64,000 nt of DNA, taken from NCBI GenBank assembly GCA_910587235.1, contig CAJUKD010000005.1, forward strand, positions 54,736-118,735. The letters run 5' to 3'. Below are positions 7,357 to 16,931 of this stretch, piece after piece. The stretch is from an uncultured Muribaculaceae bacterium (GTDB lineage Bacteria > Bacteroidota > Bacteroidia > Bacteroidales > Muribaculaceae). The notes under the pieces were generated by a model that was not told the DNA's origin, did no database searches, and saw only the letters and a program-made list of their open reading frames with translations. Numbering within the stretch: position 1 is the first letter of the stretch; every line of letters begins with the position of its first letter. Position numbers and translations under genes: made by a program.

Positions 7357-9734
7357 GTATATGAAATTGAAGGTATTACGGGCAATAGCTTGACTTTTTG
7401 GAATACAGGTTGTCCCAAATCATTATAACTCAGGCGTATGGCAACTGTATTAATATGACAGTACGCATTGTAGAGTCCGAAAGTCCAGTAGCCGCGGCTG
7501 TTATGCATAGTGCACGAAAGATCGAGCCTGTGATAGAACGGAAGCCTGTAATTATTTAAATTTGTTCTCAAAGGCACATAATCGTCGAACGAAGACATCC
7601 CTGTATTTGGAACATCCCAAACTTGGGTCATCAGCGTGAAACGGTTGCCGGAATGCCCGGTCCATGCCGCGCCAAGCTGTACTTTGTCGCTTACCTGCCA
7701 GTTCAGCAGCACATTTATTGTATGTCGATTGTCAAAACGTGCCGGAAAAGTCTTTCCGCCGTTCTTTTCGGCAAAAGTGCGGTCAGCCCACAGAAGTGAA
7801 TAAGCGATATGTCCCGTCAGCTTGCCGGTATTTTTACCGAACTTGAAATCCATTCCCCTGGCACTACCACTGCCTGCTGTCAGACGGCTATTCCACATTG
7901 CCGTAGGCGGCTGAAGATAATAATCGTCGCGATAATCGACAAGATTGCACATCTTTTTATAGAACGCTTCGGCCGAAGCGGAAAAGCGGTCGTCGGCAGA
8001 CTGCCAGTCGGCTCCTATCGAAACCTTGTCGGCTGTCTGAGGCTTGAAATCGCCCGTTACAGGCACCCACTGGTCGGTCGGCAGCGAAAGATAGCTCTGC
8101 GAAAGCTGATGCACATACTGCACCGTACGGCAAAAAGCCGCCTTGACAGCCCATCGTCGCGAAGGCCGGTAGCTGGCCGACAGGCGCGGCGAAATCCCGC
8201 CGTGCGTACGGCCGTCGATATTGAAAAGCGAGGCATGGACACCTCCGTTAAGCCTCCAGTGACGCCCTATTGTCCAGTCGTCCTCAATGTACAGATTGAA
8301 TTCGTTCGCGCCGTATGCCCATGTGGAATCACGTGAGTACCGTTCGTCTTTCCCAAAAGTATATCTCCTGCTCGTGCGCGACGGCAGAAAGGAATGGCGG
8401 GTATAGCCCGCGCCGAAGCGCACCTGCATATCCCCACGGGGGTTCCAATCAAAATCGGCACGAAAGATCCAGTCGTTTATATTGTTACGGGTATCCACAG
8501 ACGTACTCGAGTCCACTTCGTCGTTCCCCGACGATAGTTCACGAATACTCTCTTCATGCTTCATTTTTGAAAAATAGCGCGTATAGGCCGCGGTAAATTC
8601 AGCCGACACGGACGGACTTAGGATATAATTCATACCGGCCTGTACCACAAGGTTTCCCCAGTGCATATCATATCTGTCATCGTCATAGTAGCCCACAAAA
8701 AGATCCTTCGACCCCGTACGCAACATATCGTCGCCGAAATAAGCGCTGACGAATCCCGCCGTACGCCGGGAGAAACGGTGTGTGACCTTGGCATTCAGAT
8801 CCATAAAATAGTAGTGGAAGCGTGTCTTTTCCTCGTCGTTGGAGGCGTTTACCAGTGCAACCATCGGAACCGACAGGACGTCGTACCACGAACGACGCAA
8901 AGCGACAGCATACGTAGTGCGGCTCCCTATAGGGCCGCCGATATTGAACGCCCCCGAAGTAAGTCCCAGGCGGCCAGAGCCGTGATGACCCGTATCCGAC
9001 CCGTTTTTAGTGCGCACGTCCATGAACGACGACAGTCGCCCGTCGTATTTTGCCGGCACCGACGACTTGAAAAAATCCACATTGCGTATAATCTCCGTGT
9101 TGAATGCCGAAAAAAGCCCGGCGAAGTGATTCACCTGATATAGCGGCACATTATCGAGCATATATAGATTTTCGTCAGAATTTCCGCCGTGTACATACAT
9201 TCCGGCCAGACCATCCGTGCCTCCCGAAATCCCCGGCTCGAACTGAAGAGTCTTTATCACGTCGCTTTCCCCCAGCAAAGACGGAGTCCGGCGTACGTCA
9301 ACGGCCGACAGTCTTTTTGCCCCTATCTCGGCTGTTTCGACAGCCGATGCTCCAAGGCGCGAAGCGACGACCACCACTTCTTCAAGCTCCCGCGGGCCTT
9401 CGGCGTCCATATAATATCTGACCGCCGCCGGCGGAGGCGACTTGCGCAGCCTGCGACGGGACAGCACAATGTCATTGCCGCGTATCTTATAACGTACGTC
9501 AGTGCCACTGAACATGTCGGAAAGAACCCGCTTCAGCGAACGCTTGCGTGCGTGTACGGTCACTTTTACATCGCACATGGCATCAGCCTGATAAACAAAA
9601 TTCTTGCCGGTCTGCTCCATTATCTCCCTGAAAACCTCTTCGGCGGCACGGTTGTCGGCATCTACCGTGATCCCGCGCGCAGACGCCGTCAAAACGGCAC
9701 AAAGGATCATGATTACAAACAGCGTATGTTTCAT
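7344..9734 (-). CDS. TonB-dependent receptor with N-terminal STN signalling domain
   Basis: A 796-residue outer-membrane receptor. Residues 1-19 are a signal peptide. About 22-75 form an STN (secretin/TonB N-terminal) domain like that of FecA-type transducers, with the VDADNRAAEEVFREI pattern. A short linker leads directly to the TonB-box-like ELEEVVVVASR and the plug (about 110-230), and the rest is a beta barrel ending in an aromatic residue (WIF). The carboxypeptidase-like domain that often follows STN in Bacteroidetes receptors is not seen. It overlaps the anti-sigma gene by four bases (ATGA). By position it takes up the inducing ligand and signals it to the anti-sigma/sigma pair. Confidence 0.9.
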   Translation of the reverse strand: MKHTLFVIMILCAVLTASARGITVDADNRAAEEVFREIMEQTGKNFVYQADAMCDVKVTVHARKRSLKRVLSDMFSGTDVRYKIRGNDIVLSRRRLRKSPPPAAVRYYMDAEGPRELEEVVVVASRLGASAVETAEIGAKRLSAVDVRRTPSLLGESDVIKTLQFEPGISGGTDGLAGMYVHGGNSDENLYMLDNVPLYQVNHFAGLFSAFNTEIIRNVDFFKSSVPAKYDGRLSSFMDVRTKNGSDTGHHGSGRLGLTSGAFNIGGPIGSRTTYAVALRRSWYDVLSVPMVALVNASNDEEKTRFHYYFMDLNAKVTHRFSRRTAGFVSAYFGDDMLRTGSKDLFVGYYDDDRYDMHWGNLVVQAGMNYILSPSVSAEFTAAYTRYFSKMKHEESIRELSSGNDEVDSSTSVDTRNNINDWIFRADFDWNPRGDMQVRFGAGYTRHSFLPSRTSRRYTFGKDERYSRDSTWAYGANEFNLYIEDDWTIGRHWRLNGGVHASLFNIDGRTHGGISPRLSASYRPSRRWAVKAAFCRTVQYVHQLSQSYLSLPTDQWVPVTGDFKPQTADKVSIGADWQSADDRFSASAEAFYKKMCNLVDYRDDYYLQPPTAMWNSRLTAGSGSARGMDFKFGKNTGKLTGHIAYSLLWADRTFAEKNGGKTFPARFDNRHTINVLLNWQVSDKVQLGAAWTGHSGNRFTLMTQVWDVPNTGMSSFDDYVPLRTNLNNYRLPFYHRLDLSCTMHNSRGYWTFGLYNAYCHINTVAIRLSYNDLGQPVFQKVKLLPVIPSISYTWIF

Positions 9735-10183
9735 TCTTCCGCCACGGACATAGCCGTCCCCTCTATTTCGTTGATAATCCCGATCAGGCCGGCAGCGCTG
9801 CCATCGTAGCGCAATGTCAGACGGATATCAGCAGCATCGTCAGGCACATTCTCTATATCAACCCCATAGACACCCTCAATCTCAGCCACCACGACATCAA
9901 GGCTTGCATCCGTGAATTCGATAGTGCGGCAGATTTCCGCATCCACATTCTCCCCGACGACTGTAACATCCTCATAAATCGCTTCGTTTCCAAACGAATG
10001 CGCACGATATACGGCAAGTGCCGCAGCTGCAAGGACCACCAACGCAGAAATGGACGCGACAATCCCGAGCCTACGGGATGCGAACGAAGCTATGCCCATC
10101 CTGCGCCATCCGTCCTTGGCGGAAAATGCGCCACGGCGATAATATTTCGCCACAAATTTGATTTCAGAATCCTGCATAAGCAT
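9731..10183 (-). CDS. Miniature FecR-like anti-sigma protein (DUF4974-like only)
   Basis: A 150-residue single-pass membrane protein. Residues 1-37 are a short basic cytosolic tail, about 38-58 the membrane helix, and about 85-148 a periplasmic domain resembling the C-terminal DUF4974 domain of FecR proteins (IEFTDASLDVVVAEIEGVYG pattern). The central FecR domain and the usual 60-80 residue anti-sigma domain are missing; canonical Bacteroidetes FecR proteins are about 300-400 residues. It lies between the sigma factor and the STN receptor, the normal place for the anti-sigma factor. The DUF4974-like part would contact the receptor's STN domain. The start and domain call are moderately sure. 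Confidence 0.7.
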   Translation of the reverse strand: MLMQDSEIKFVAKYYRRGAFSAKDGWRRMGIASFASRRLGIVASISALVVLAAAALAVYRAHSFGNEAIYEDVTVVGENVDAEICRTIEFTDASLDVVVAEIEGVYGVDIENVPDDAADIRLTLRYDGSAAGLIGIINEIEGTAMSVAEE

Positions 10184-10248
10184 AATGTGATAATTTTATC
10201 ACTATGACGCAAGATTCCCCTAACACCCCTACTCCTTCGGAAAATTTT

Positions 10249-10749
10249 TTATAAGAAAGGCAGGAAAAACACTTTTCGTTCCGGCGCAAGGGCTTCGCGC
10301 AGGCGGGAAAATGCTTTGGTCATCTGATTCTCGACGGTTTTAACAGATATGCCGAGCTCGGCCGCTATCCCAGCATTCGACATGCCATCGCGCTTGCTCA
10401 TAAGAAAAATGTCACGGCATCGCTCCGGCAACGCGTCGATCGCAGTCCAGAGCACGGCATCGCGCTCCGACGTATCAATGTCTTCATCAGAGATGTCGGC
10501 TACGGATTCAATTGCCGCCAAAGGCACTGAGTTGCGCAGGCGCCCCACACATTCATTATGCACAGCCCTGTAGATATAAGCCTTGAATCCGTTTATCTCG
10601 ACTCCTTGCCTGATCTTCTGCCACGCTTTGAGGAATGCTTCCTGCACAGCATCCTCTGCTTCATCGACATCACCGATGAGCCGCAGGGCATACATGCCCA
10701 ACGGCAGATAGAGGCTTTTGAAGCTCATTTCAAACTCACCTTTTGTCAT
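10249..10749 (-). CDS. FecI-like ECF sigma factor
   Basis: A 166-residue ECF sigma factor. Region 2 contains DVDEAEDAVQEAFLKAWQKI and the -10 recognition stretch FKAYIYRAVHNECV. Region 4 contains the helix-turn-helix MSNAGIAAELGISVKTVENQMTKAFSRLR. The sequence type is the FecI-like group that works with FecR anti-sigma proteins and TonB receptors. It starts three bases after the stop of the patatin gene, and the anti-sigma gene follows after 65 bases. It should direct RNA polymerase to the receptor operon when the receptor is loaded. Confidence 0.92.
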   Translation of the reverse strand: MTKGEFEMSFKSLYLPLGMYALRLIGDVDEAEDAVQEAFLKAWQKIRQGVEINGFKAYIYRAVHNECVGRLRNSVPLAAIESVADISDEDIDTSERDAVLWTAIDALPERCRDIFLMSKRDGMSNAGIAAELGISVKTVENQMTKAFSRLREALAPERKVFFLPFL

Positions 10750-10752
10750 TGC

Positions 10753-13089
10753 TCAGAAGAACGATGGAGCCGGAAGATACAGCCCGAACGACACCCCGAA
10801 ATTAAATTTATGTCCGGCTGCCGCCGAAGCATAGTTGCAATATGCGCATATGCTTGCAAACGGAAGTGTATATACGGCATCGAATTCGCCGAAAAAGCGG
10901 GTCGAATTGAACCAGCGTCCATAACGGGCACTGCGGCTGCCGTCCGGAAGCTCAATAATACGTCGCATAGGCGCGAATACATGCCCTGTAATACGCAGAG
11001 AGAAATTATCGTTGAGCTTATAGACAGGAGTCAGACCGGCTGCCAGAAAAGAATTCGCACGGAATTCAGGATTGAACGAATTATCTGACGACGGCGTAGG
11101 CGCATAGACAGGCGCCGACACAATTGCCGCATAATAGTTGTCGAGCAGCTTTCTGTTGCTGACTACTGCCTGCCCCTCAAAACCCAGCGCCCAGTGGCGT
11201 CCGAAATTCAGATAACGCGAACCTTTGAAATCGAATTGCAACCATGATTCATGCCTGTCAATCTCTGATGTCGAAGTACTATAAGGGAAATAACGGGACT
11301 TTCCCGTGACTCCACCGACCGACGTAACCACTTTCCATCCGGCTGTGGGAAAATTCACAGCATCGAGAGTCGAGGATGTGTATTGTACGGCAGCTCGTCC
11401 GAGATTATGGATTACGCGGCTGCGACCGTCGGAATATGACTGTGGGGATATACTTTCATAGAACGAATTGTTTAGATGTCCGAATCCTACAGAGATATCC
11501 ACAGCGCCCGTAGCCCCCGCCGCTACCGCCCATTTAAGTTTAGCGAAGTAATCATGGTCTATGACAAAAGTAGGTTCATGGTCGCGGAAAAACAAGCGGT
11601 CGCTTTCATGATAACGCCGACGCGACGCCACAGCCTCAAGGATGAACGCCGAAGGAACACCCGTGTGAAGATTCACAGTACCCGAAAGCATTCCCGCCAT
11701 ATAGCTCTGACCTATCCAGGCCTCTATTGCGGCACTGACAGAGCGGAAACTGAATGTCGAATAGGAGCCGCGCAAATAGACATAGCTGTTGTTCGACGAT
11801 GTTATATAAGCTCCTATACCGGCAGCAAAACGACTCTTGACCGATGCCGCCACATCGAGCGTAAACAGTCCGGTTGTATCATTGAACGAAGCTTGCGGGT
11901 TCATGTCAGCGATTCGTCCTGTTCCTATAGCCCTGTAATAAGCCTCGCGCACGCGCGATATTCCTATAGTGTCGGCATTCGAGTCCGGATGGAAAAGATA
12001 TGTCAGGTACTCATCCTGAGCCACCGAACCGCCGGCCACATTGACTCGGTCAAAACGCGTATAGGGCGTTTTAGCCTTGAATACATTACGTCTTATTTTC
12101 AGCGTTTCGGAATTTGTCCGTGCTGTCACAACAGTCTTTATCGAATCCATCATGTCCATGGCGCGCTTATATCCTATAGCCTCGATCTCGGCAGCTTTCG
12201 GAAAATCGAGCAGAGAGAATCGCCTCAGATCTATATGGATACGCACACCTTCGTCGGCCGGCAGTTCATGGTTGGAAGCCTGGACGACAAGCATGTCCAG
12301 CTGATCCATCATTGACGTTGGAGGCGCGTCGGAAGGTGTCGACACATCGACGCCTATCATCACCGAAGGCGCAAATTCGGAACGCATGACATCGACAGGA
12401 AAATTATCATATATCCCCCCGTCGTAAAGAAGCTTGCCGTCGACAACGGCCGGCTGGAAAACAATGGGGAATGACATCGAGGCCCGTATGGCAGCGCCGA
12501 AATCACCGCCGCGCATAACCTCCTTGCGATGGTCGCGCACATCCGATGCCACACAACGGAACGGCACCATCAGCTTGTCGAAATCACCGCCGCACTGTGC
12601 CGTATAGGCCGAAAACAGTTCCATGAAACCGAATTTCATAGGCATTGGCGGTATAAGAGATGATATGGGCTGACGTGCGCGCATGGCAGAATCGCGGCGT
12701 TCGACCGGAAAACGGAACATCTGAGGTGTCGGTTTCTCGCGGGTAAAATAATAGGAAAGACGAGGATCCACACGGCCTGTCGACCAGTTTGCAAACTCGG
12801 GCGAGAGAATCAACTGCATCATCTCCTCGGTAGTATAACCGGCCGCATAAAGGCCTCCTACTATAGCGCCCATAGAAGTGCCGGCTACATAGTCGATAGG
12901 AATGTTATTCTCTTCCAAGGCTTTGATAACGCCTATATGTGCTATACCTTTGGCTCCGCCGCCGCTGAGGACAAGCCCTACCGACTGGTGCTCTCCCTGC
13001 ACCGGAGCAGCCGACGCAGGGAGAAAAGCCGGAATGATGATAAGAGAAATCGTGAAGATAATTTTCACGAATGCCTTAAAGGCTCTCAT
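10753..13089 (-). CDS. Patatin-like phospholipase fused to an outer-membrane beta barrel
   Basis: A 778-residue exported protein with a signal peptide (residues 1-27). The patatin domain (about 36-330) has the oxyanion loop LSGGGAKG (residues 41-48), the nucleophile motif GTSMG (Ser72) and the catalytic DGG (Asp223), so the Ser-Asp dyad is intact. A short POTRA-like region follows (about 340-420), then a 16-strand-type surface-antigen barrel to the aromatic C-terminus (SFF). This is the architecture of PlpD-type V autotransporters and Bacteroidetes patatin-BamA proteins, which expose a lipase at the outer membrane. It lies directly upstream of the FecI-like gene with three bases between them, so the two are probably one transcript. 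Confidence 0.9.
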   Translation of the reverse strand: MRAFKAFVKIIFTISLIIIPAFLPASAAPVQGEHQSVGLVLSGGGAKGIAHIGVIKALEENNIPIDYVAGTSMGAIVGGLYAAGYTTEEMMQLILSPEFANWSTGRVDPRLSYYFTREKPTPQMFRFPVERRDSAMRARQPISSLIPPMPMKFGFMELFSAYTAQCGGDFDKLMVPFRCVASDVRDHRKEVMRGGDFGAAIRASMSFPIVFQPAVVDGKLLYDGGIYDNFPVDVMRSEFAPSVMIGVDVSTPSDAPPTSMMDQLDMLVVQASNHELPADEGVRIHIDLRRFSLLDFPKAAEIEAIGYKRAMDMMDSIKTVVTARTNSETLKIRRNVFKAKTPYTRFDRVNVAGGSVAQDEYLTYLFHPDSNADTIGISRVREAYYRAIGTGRIADMNPQASFNDTTGLFTLDVAASVKSRFAAGIGAYITSSNNSYVYLRGSYSTFSFRSVSAAIEAWIGQSYMAGMLSGTVNLHTGVPSAFILEAVASRRRYHESDRLFFRDHEPTFVIDHDYFAKLKWAVAAGATGAVDISVGFGHLNNSFYESISPQSYSDGRSRVIHNLGRAAVQYTSSTLDAVNFPTAGWKVVTSVGGVTGKSRYFPYSTSTSEIDRHESWLQFDFKGSRYLNFGRHWALGFEGQAVVSNRKLLDNYYAAIVSAPVYAPTPSSDNSFNPEFRANSFLAAGLTPVYKLNDNFSLRITGHVFAPMRRIIELPDGSRSARYGRWFNSTRFFGEFDAVYTLPFASICAYCNYASAAAGHKFNFGVSFGLYLPAPSFF

Positions 13090-13149
13090 ACGTGATGAAT
13101 AGTTGAAATGTTATGGCTGCTTATAGAACGCGTCAGCAATGATATTTGT

Positions 13150-14364
13150 TCAGATGAAAGAATCCTTGAATCCGAGAAGATACAGTACTCCATCGAGCCC
13201 TATGGTGGATATGGACTGGCTCGCATTGGCCTTAACCTTAGGTTTGGCATGGAAAGCTATGCCGAGTCCTGCCGTAGCGAGCATGGGCAGATCGTTCGCA
13301 CCGTCGCCTACGGCTATAGTCTGGGCAATATTGATATTCTCGACCTGAGCTATGATTTTGAGCAACTCGGCCTTACGTTTGCCGTCGACTATGTCGCCGA
13401 GATAACGTCCTGTCAGTTTTCCATCGGCTATCTCAAGTTCGTTGGCATACACATAATCGATATTGAACTTCTGTTTGAGATAATTGCCGAAATATGTGAA
13501 GCCGCCCGACAGGATGGCGGTCTTGTAGCCGGTGCGTTTCAGCACCTCCATCATTCTGCCCACACCCTCGGTTATAGGCAAAGATTCTGCTATTTCCTGC
13601 ATAACGCTGACATCAAGCCCTTTCAGCAAAGCCACACGACGGGTAAAACTTTCGCAGAAATCAATCTCGCCACGCATTGCGCTTTCGGTAATGGCACGCA
13701 CCTGCGCCCCGACGCCCGCGCGGTCAGCCAGTTCGTCGATGACTTCAGTTTCGATAAGCGTAGAGTCCATGTCGAAGCAAACGAGGCGACGGCAACGCCG
13801 GAACACATTATCCTCCTGCAAGGATATATCAAAACCCTCGGCGGCGGCAATGCGCATAAAACGGTCCTGCATGGCCGAACGGTCGGCAGGGTTTCCGCGT
13901 ACTGAAAATTCGACACATGCCTTGGAGAGCGGCTTCTCGTCCTCATTGAGAGGCATACGCCCCGTCAGACGCTGTATGCCGTCGATATTGAGCCCCTGAC
14001 GGGCTACCTCGTCTGTAACCAGGGCTATGTGGCGCGCTGTCAGCTGACGGCCGAGAATAGTGATTATCCAGCGGTCTTTGCCCTGCATCGAAACCCACTC
14101 ATCATAGGCTTCGACAGTGACAGGGGTGAAACGGATCTTGACATTAAGCTCATAGGCCTTGAACAGCAAATCCTTCATTATGTCGCCCGACACTTCCGAG
14201 TCGGTCTTGAAAAGAATGCCAAGGGAAAGGAAATGATGTATGTCAGCCTGACCGATATCAAGTATCTGTGCATCATATTTCGCCAGAATGGCTGTCAGCG
14301 CCGACGTCACTCCCGGCCTGTCATAGCCGGAAATATGGATAAGGATCAGTTCTATGTCAGTCAT
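13150..14364 (-). CDS. serB: Phosphoserine phosphatase with N-terminal ACT domains
   Basis: A 404-residue enzyme that hydrolyses phosphoserine in the last step of serine synthesis. Residues 1-180 form two ACT-like regulatory domains. The HAD phosphatase domain (about 188-400) shows CFDMDSTLI (nucleophile and acid Asp), SGGFTYF and GDGANDLPML. Length and order match the ACT-containing SerB of Bacteroidetes. It ends 60 bases before the patatin gene in the same direction. Confidence 0.95.
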   Translation of the reverse strand: MTDIELILIHISGYDRPGVTSALTAILAKYDAQILDIGQADIHHFLSLGILFKTDSEVSGDIMKDLLFKAYELNVKIRFTPVTVEAYDEWVSMQGKDRWIITILGRQLTARHIALVTDEVARQGLNIDGIQRLTGRMPLNEDEKPLSKACVEFSVRGNPADRSAMQDRFMRIAAAEGFDISLQEDNVFRRCRRLVCFDMDSTLIETEVIDELADRAGVGAQVRAITESAMRGEIDFCESFTRRVALLKGLDVSVMQEIAESLPITEGVGRMMEVLKRTGYKTAILSGGFTYFGNYLKQKFNIDYVYANELEIADGKLTGRYLGDIVDGKRKAELLKIIAQVENINIAQTIAVGDGANDLPMLATAGLGIAFHAKPKVKANASQSISTIGLDGVLYLLGFKDSFI

Positions 14365-14447
14365 CTTAATCTGTCTTGATGAAAGATTATAATGTGAAAA
14401 TTGGAGATTAATTACAGAATATAGGGATGCATACTCTCCGATTTCCT

Positions 14448-15581
14448 TCAGTTCTGAATATGTACATCCATCTGCGGGAAAGGAAAGCTGATTCCTGCCG
14501 ACGGAAGTTCCTTATAGATACGTTCGTTGATCGCATAAAAAAGGCCCCAATAATCGGGAGTGGCAGTCCAAGCCCTGACTTTCAGGTCGACACTGCTTGC
14601 TCCGAGCTGATCGACAACCACAGCAGGCGTGCGGTCCACACGCTCGCATACACGACTGATAGCATCAAGATTTTCCTGCGCACCGGTCTTAATGGCTGTA
14701 GCGACCTTGTGTTTACGACGCTTAAGCCATGAAAAAACTCCTTTCGGCTTTTCATCCTCCGACACCTCTTCCTCAACAGATCCGGCCTGTTCTTTACGGG
14801 CATGTTCATCGGCTTGCTGCAAGGCTGCACGACGGGCACGGTCATCCTCGACAAATCGCTTCACCACTCTGTCGTCCGACGCAAGAATCTCAAGGATAGC
14901 GGCACGGGCTTTGTCGATATTGTCGCCATACGATATGCTGACCGTCCAGTCGACACGGCGATAATCCTCACGCGACCAGTTATTGAGAGAACCTGTGGAC
15001 AAACCGCCGTTGGGTATGATTATGGACTTATTGTCGGCTGTATTGATTATAGTGTGGAAAATCTGTATCTCACGGACTGTTCCGGCATATCCCTGAGCCT
15101 CTATGTAGTCACCGATTTTATACGGTTTGAGCAGGAGTATCAGAACGCCGCCGGCAAAATTCTGAAGCGTGCCGCTCAACGCCATACCGATAGCGACACC
15201 GGCAGAAGCGAAGATTGCTATGAACGACGAGGTTTCTATGCCAAGGATTCCTATGACCGTCACTACAAGAATGAAGTACAGGACAATTCGCACCATGCTG
15301 AGCACGAATGTGGTCAGAGAGCGGTCCAGTTTGCGGCGATCGAAAAGTCCGGCTACAAAACGGTAAAGCTTGTTGATGATAAACTTGCCCACATAGAAGA
15401 CCACTATGGCCAAGGTCACATTGATCACGAGCGTCACCGCCGAATTGATCAGACGGGTCATAAGATCATCGAAAGGCAAGGACGACAGCATGGCAAGCTC
15501 CTGACGGACTGTAGGCACTGAATCGGGAAGCGCCGGATCGGCGACAGGGATCTGCAAAGGCAGAAAATTGAATATATTCAT
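14448..15581 (-). CDS. MscS-family small-conductance mechanosensitive channel
   Basis: A 377-residue membrane protein. Three or four N-terminal helices lead into the pore-lining helix (about residues 125-150, with the small-residue pattern ASAGVAIGMALSGTLQNFAGG). The MscS beta domain follows (GDYIEAQGYAGTVREI, then IIIPNGGLSTGSLNNWS). A charged insertion near residues 245-300 (Glu/Lys-rich) within the C-terminal part is longer than in compact MscS proteins. It should release solutes under hypo-osmotic shock. It follows the clostripain-like gene by 22 bases and is probably in its operon. Confidence 0.9.
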   Translation of the reverse strand: MNIFNFLPLQIPVADPALPDSVPTVRQELAMLSSLPFDDLMTRLINSAVTLVINVTLAIVVFYVGKFIINKLYRFVAGLFDRRKLDRSLTTFVLSMVRIVLYFILVVTVIGILGIETSSFIAIFASAGVAIGMALSGTLQNFAGGVLILLLKPYKIGDYIEAQGYAGTVREIQIFHTIINTADNKSIIIPNGGLSTGSLNNWSREDYRRVDWTVSISYGDNIDKARAAILEILASDDRVVKRFVEDDRARRAALQQADEHARKEQAGSVEEEVSEDEKPKGVFSWLKRRKHKVATAIKTGAQENLDAISRVCERVDRTPAVVVDQLGASSVDLKVRAWTATPDYWGLFYAINERIYKELPSAGISFPFPQMDVHIQN

Positions 15582-15603
15582 AATACGGTTTTGATATTTC
15601 TTT

Positions 15604-16812
15604 TTATTTCAGCAGCGATGCGACATCGACATACCAGCTCAGGCTGTCGTAATTCTTGAAAGACGGATGTGTGGTGGTTTTCAATATATAAGTGGACATA
15701 CCGCAGTGTTTGAGCAGCGGAACCGAATTCCATATATAAGGTGTGGCCGCAGCATATACAACACATTCCGCAAGGGCTTCGTCGAAACGGCGCAACATAT
15801 CGCCCGCACCGTCGAAACGGGGATTTCCGGACGAATCCATACATAAAGCCGCCACATAGTCGCGAAAATCGAAATAATTGCAGGAGGCTACCGAACGTTC
15901 CGAAAAACACTGGGGAATATAGCCCGAAGGGAGTCCGCGGCCGGCGTTCGAATAAATGGCGGCCGTGGCGGAGGCAAGGGCATCGAATCCGTCGGTGCGG
16001 ACTACACTCATGGTGCATGTTCGCGCCGAACCCGAAAGCGAATTATAGTGTTCGAACGTATTGCGTGCGGCGCCGACAAGATCCGGCGAACCGTCGGCAA
16101 AAAAAGCGCTTATGTTCAGATCGTATCGCGAACCGCGAACGGGAAGCTCCGTAGCACTGGCCGCAATCAGCGGAACAGCATAACGCAGTTCATACAAGGT
16201 TTCTACCGATGCCATGTAACAGCAGTCGAAATAAAGAAAGCTGAAATCCTGTCCGGACAGTGCGCGGGCAAGAGAAGTCACATTCATCGTACGTCCGCAA
16301 TCCTGACCGAACGACAAAGCGGATATTTCATCATCAGACTCATCACTTATACCGTCCTGTATCCAGCCCGTTCCGTGACTCCAAAGCACCAGCCCATACT
16401 CTGACGCAGGCGCATACTCACGCATGTCATCAAAGACACCTCGCATTCTGGCTATCTCTACGGCATAACCATCTCCGTCATATCGTTTCAATGTGTCGAT
16501 ACGTCCGCCGCCACGTATTTCAGCAAGGACTGGCATAGCGTTTGCACCGTCGTGATATACAAGCAGACGGCCATTCGGCCCTATATCACCCGAACGGGCG
16601 GCGATAAGCATTTCATCTATGTCGTCGCGGTCATAGCCGGCAGCTCCGAGATTATTGTTTGCCACCATATAGACAAGTACTACACGGTTGACCGGCTCCG
16701 GAGGCGATGGCGGAAGCGGATCAGGCTCGTCGCCCCCGCAGGCAACAAAAAGCACCATCAGCAAAAAAGCTGTCGACAAGCGGCTGACAATACGTGTATC
16801 TATTTTCAACAT
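15604..16812 (-). CDS. Clostripain-family (C11) cysteine peptidase lipoprotein
   Basis: A 402-residue lipoprotein: the signal peptide ends with FVAC, placing the lipidated cysteine at residue 25, followed by a Pro-rich linker (PPSPPEP). The C11 peptidase core has VYMVANNNL, the catalytic His in LWSHGTGW (His146) and the catalytic Cys in YFDCCYM (Cys197 or Cys198). C11 peptidases usually cleave after Arg or Lys. The protein probably sits in the outer membrane or faces the periplasm. Substrate unknown. Confidence 0.9.
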   Translation of the reverse strand: MLKIDTRIVSRLSTAFLLMVLFVACGGDEPDPLPPSPPEPVNRVVLVYMVANNNLGAAGYDRDDIDEMLIAARSGDIGPNGRLLVYHDGANAMPVLAEIRGGGRIDTLKRYDGDGYAVEIARMRGVFDDMREYAPASEYGLVLWSHGTGWIQDGISDESDDEISALSFGQDCGRTMNVTSLARALSGQDFSFLYFDCCYMASVETLYELRYAVPLIAASATELPVRGSRYDLNISAFFADGSPDLVGAARNTFEHYNSLSGSARTCTMSVVRTDGFDALASATAAIYSNAGRGLPSGYIPQCFSERSVASCNYFDFRDYVAALCMDSSGNPRFDGAGDMLRRFDEALAECVVYAAATPYIWNSVPLLKHCGMSTYILKTTTHPSFKNYDSLSWYVDVASLLK

Positions 16813-16931
16813 AATTACAAAATTACAACTTTTTCAAGCCGTACAGCAAGCGCTTAAACACTTTTAACCATCTTCGCATATTCAAAATATTTTTCAGCCG
16901 CAATGTAATAAATCTCAGAAAACGGCGTCTA

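Noticed and set aside
11476..12315. 279-residue open frame opposite the patatin gene
   Set aside because: Antisense shadow; low-complexity basic composition without domains.
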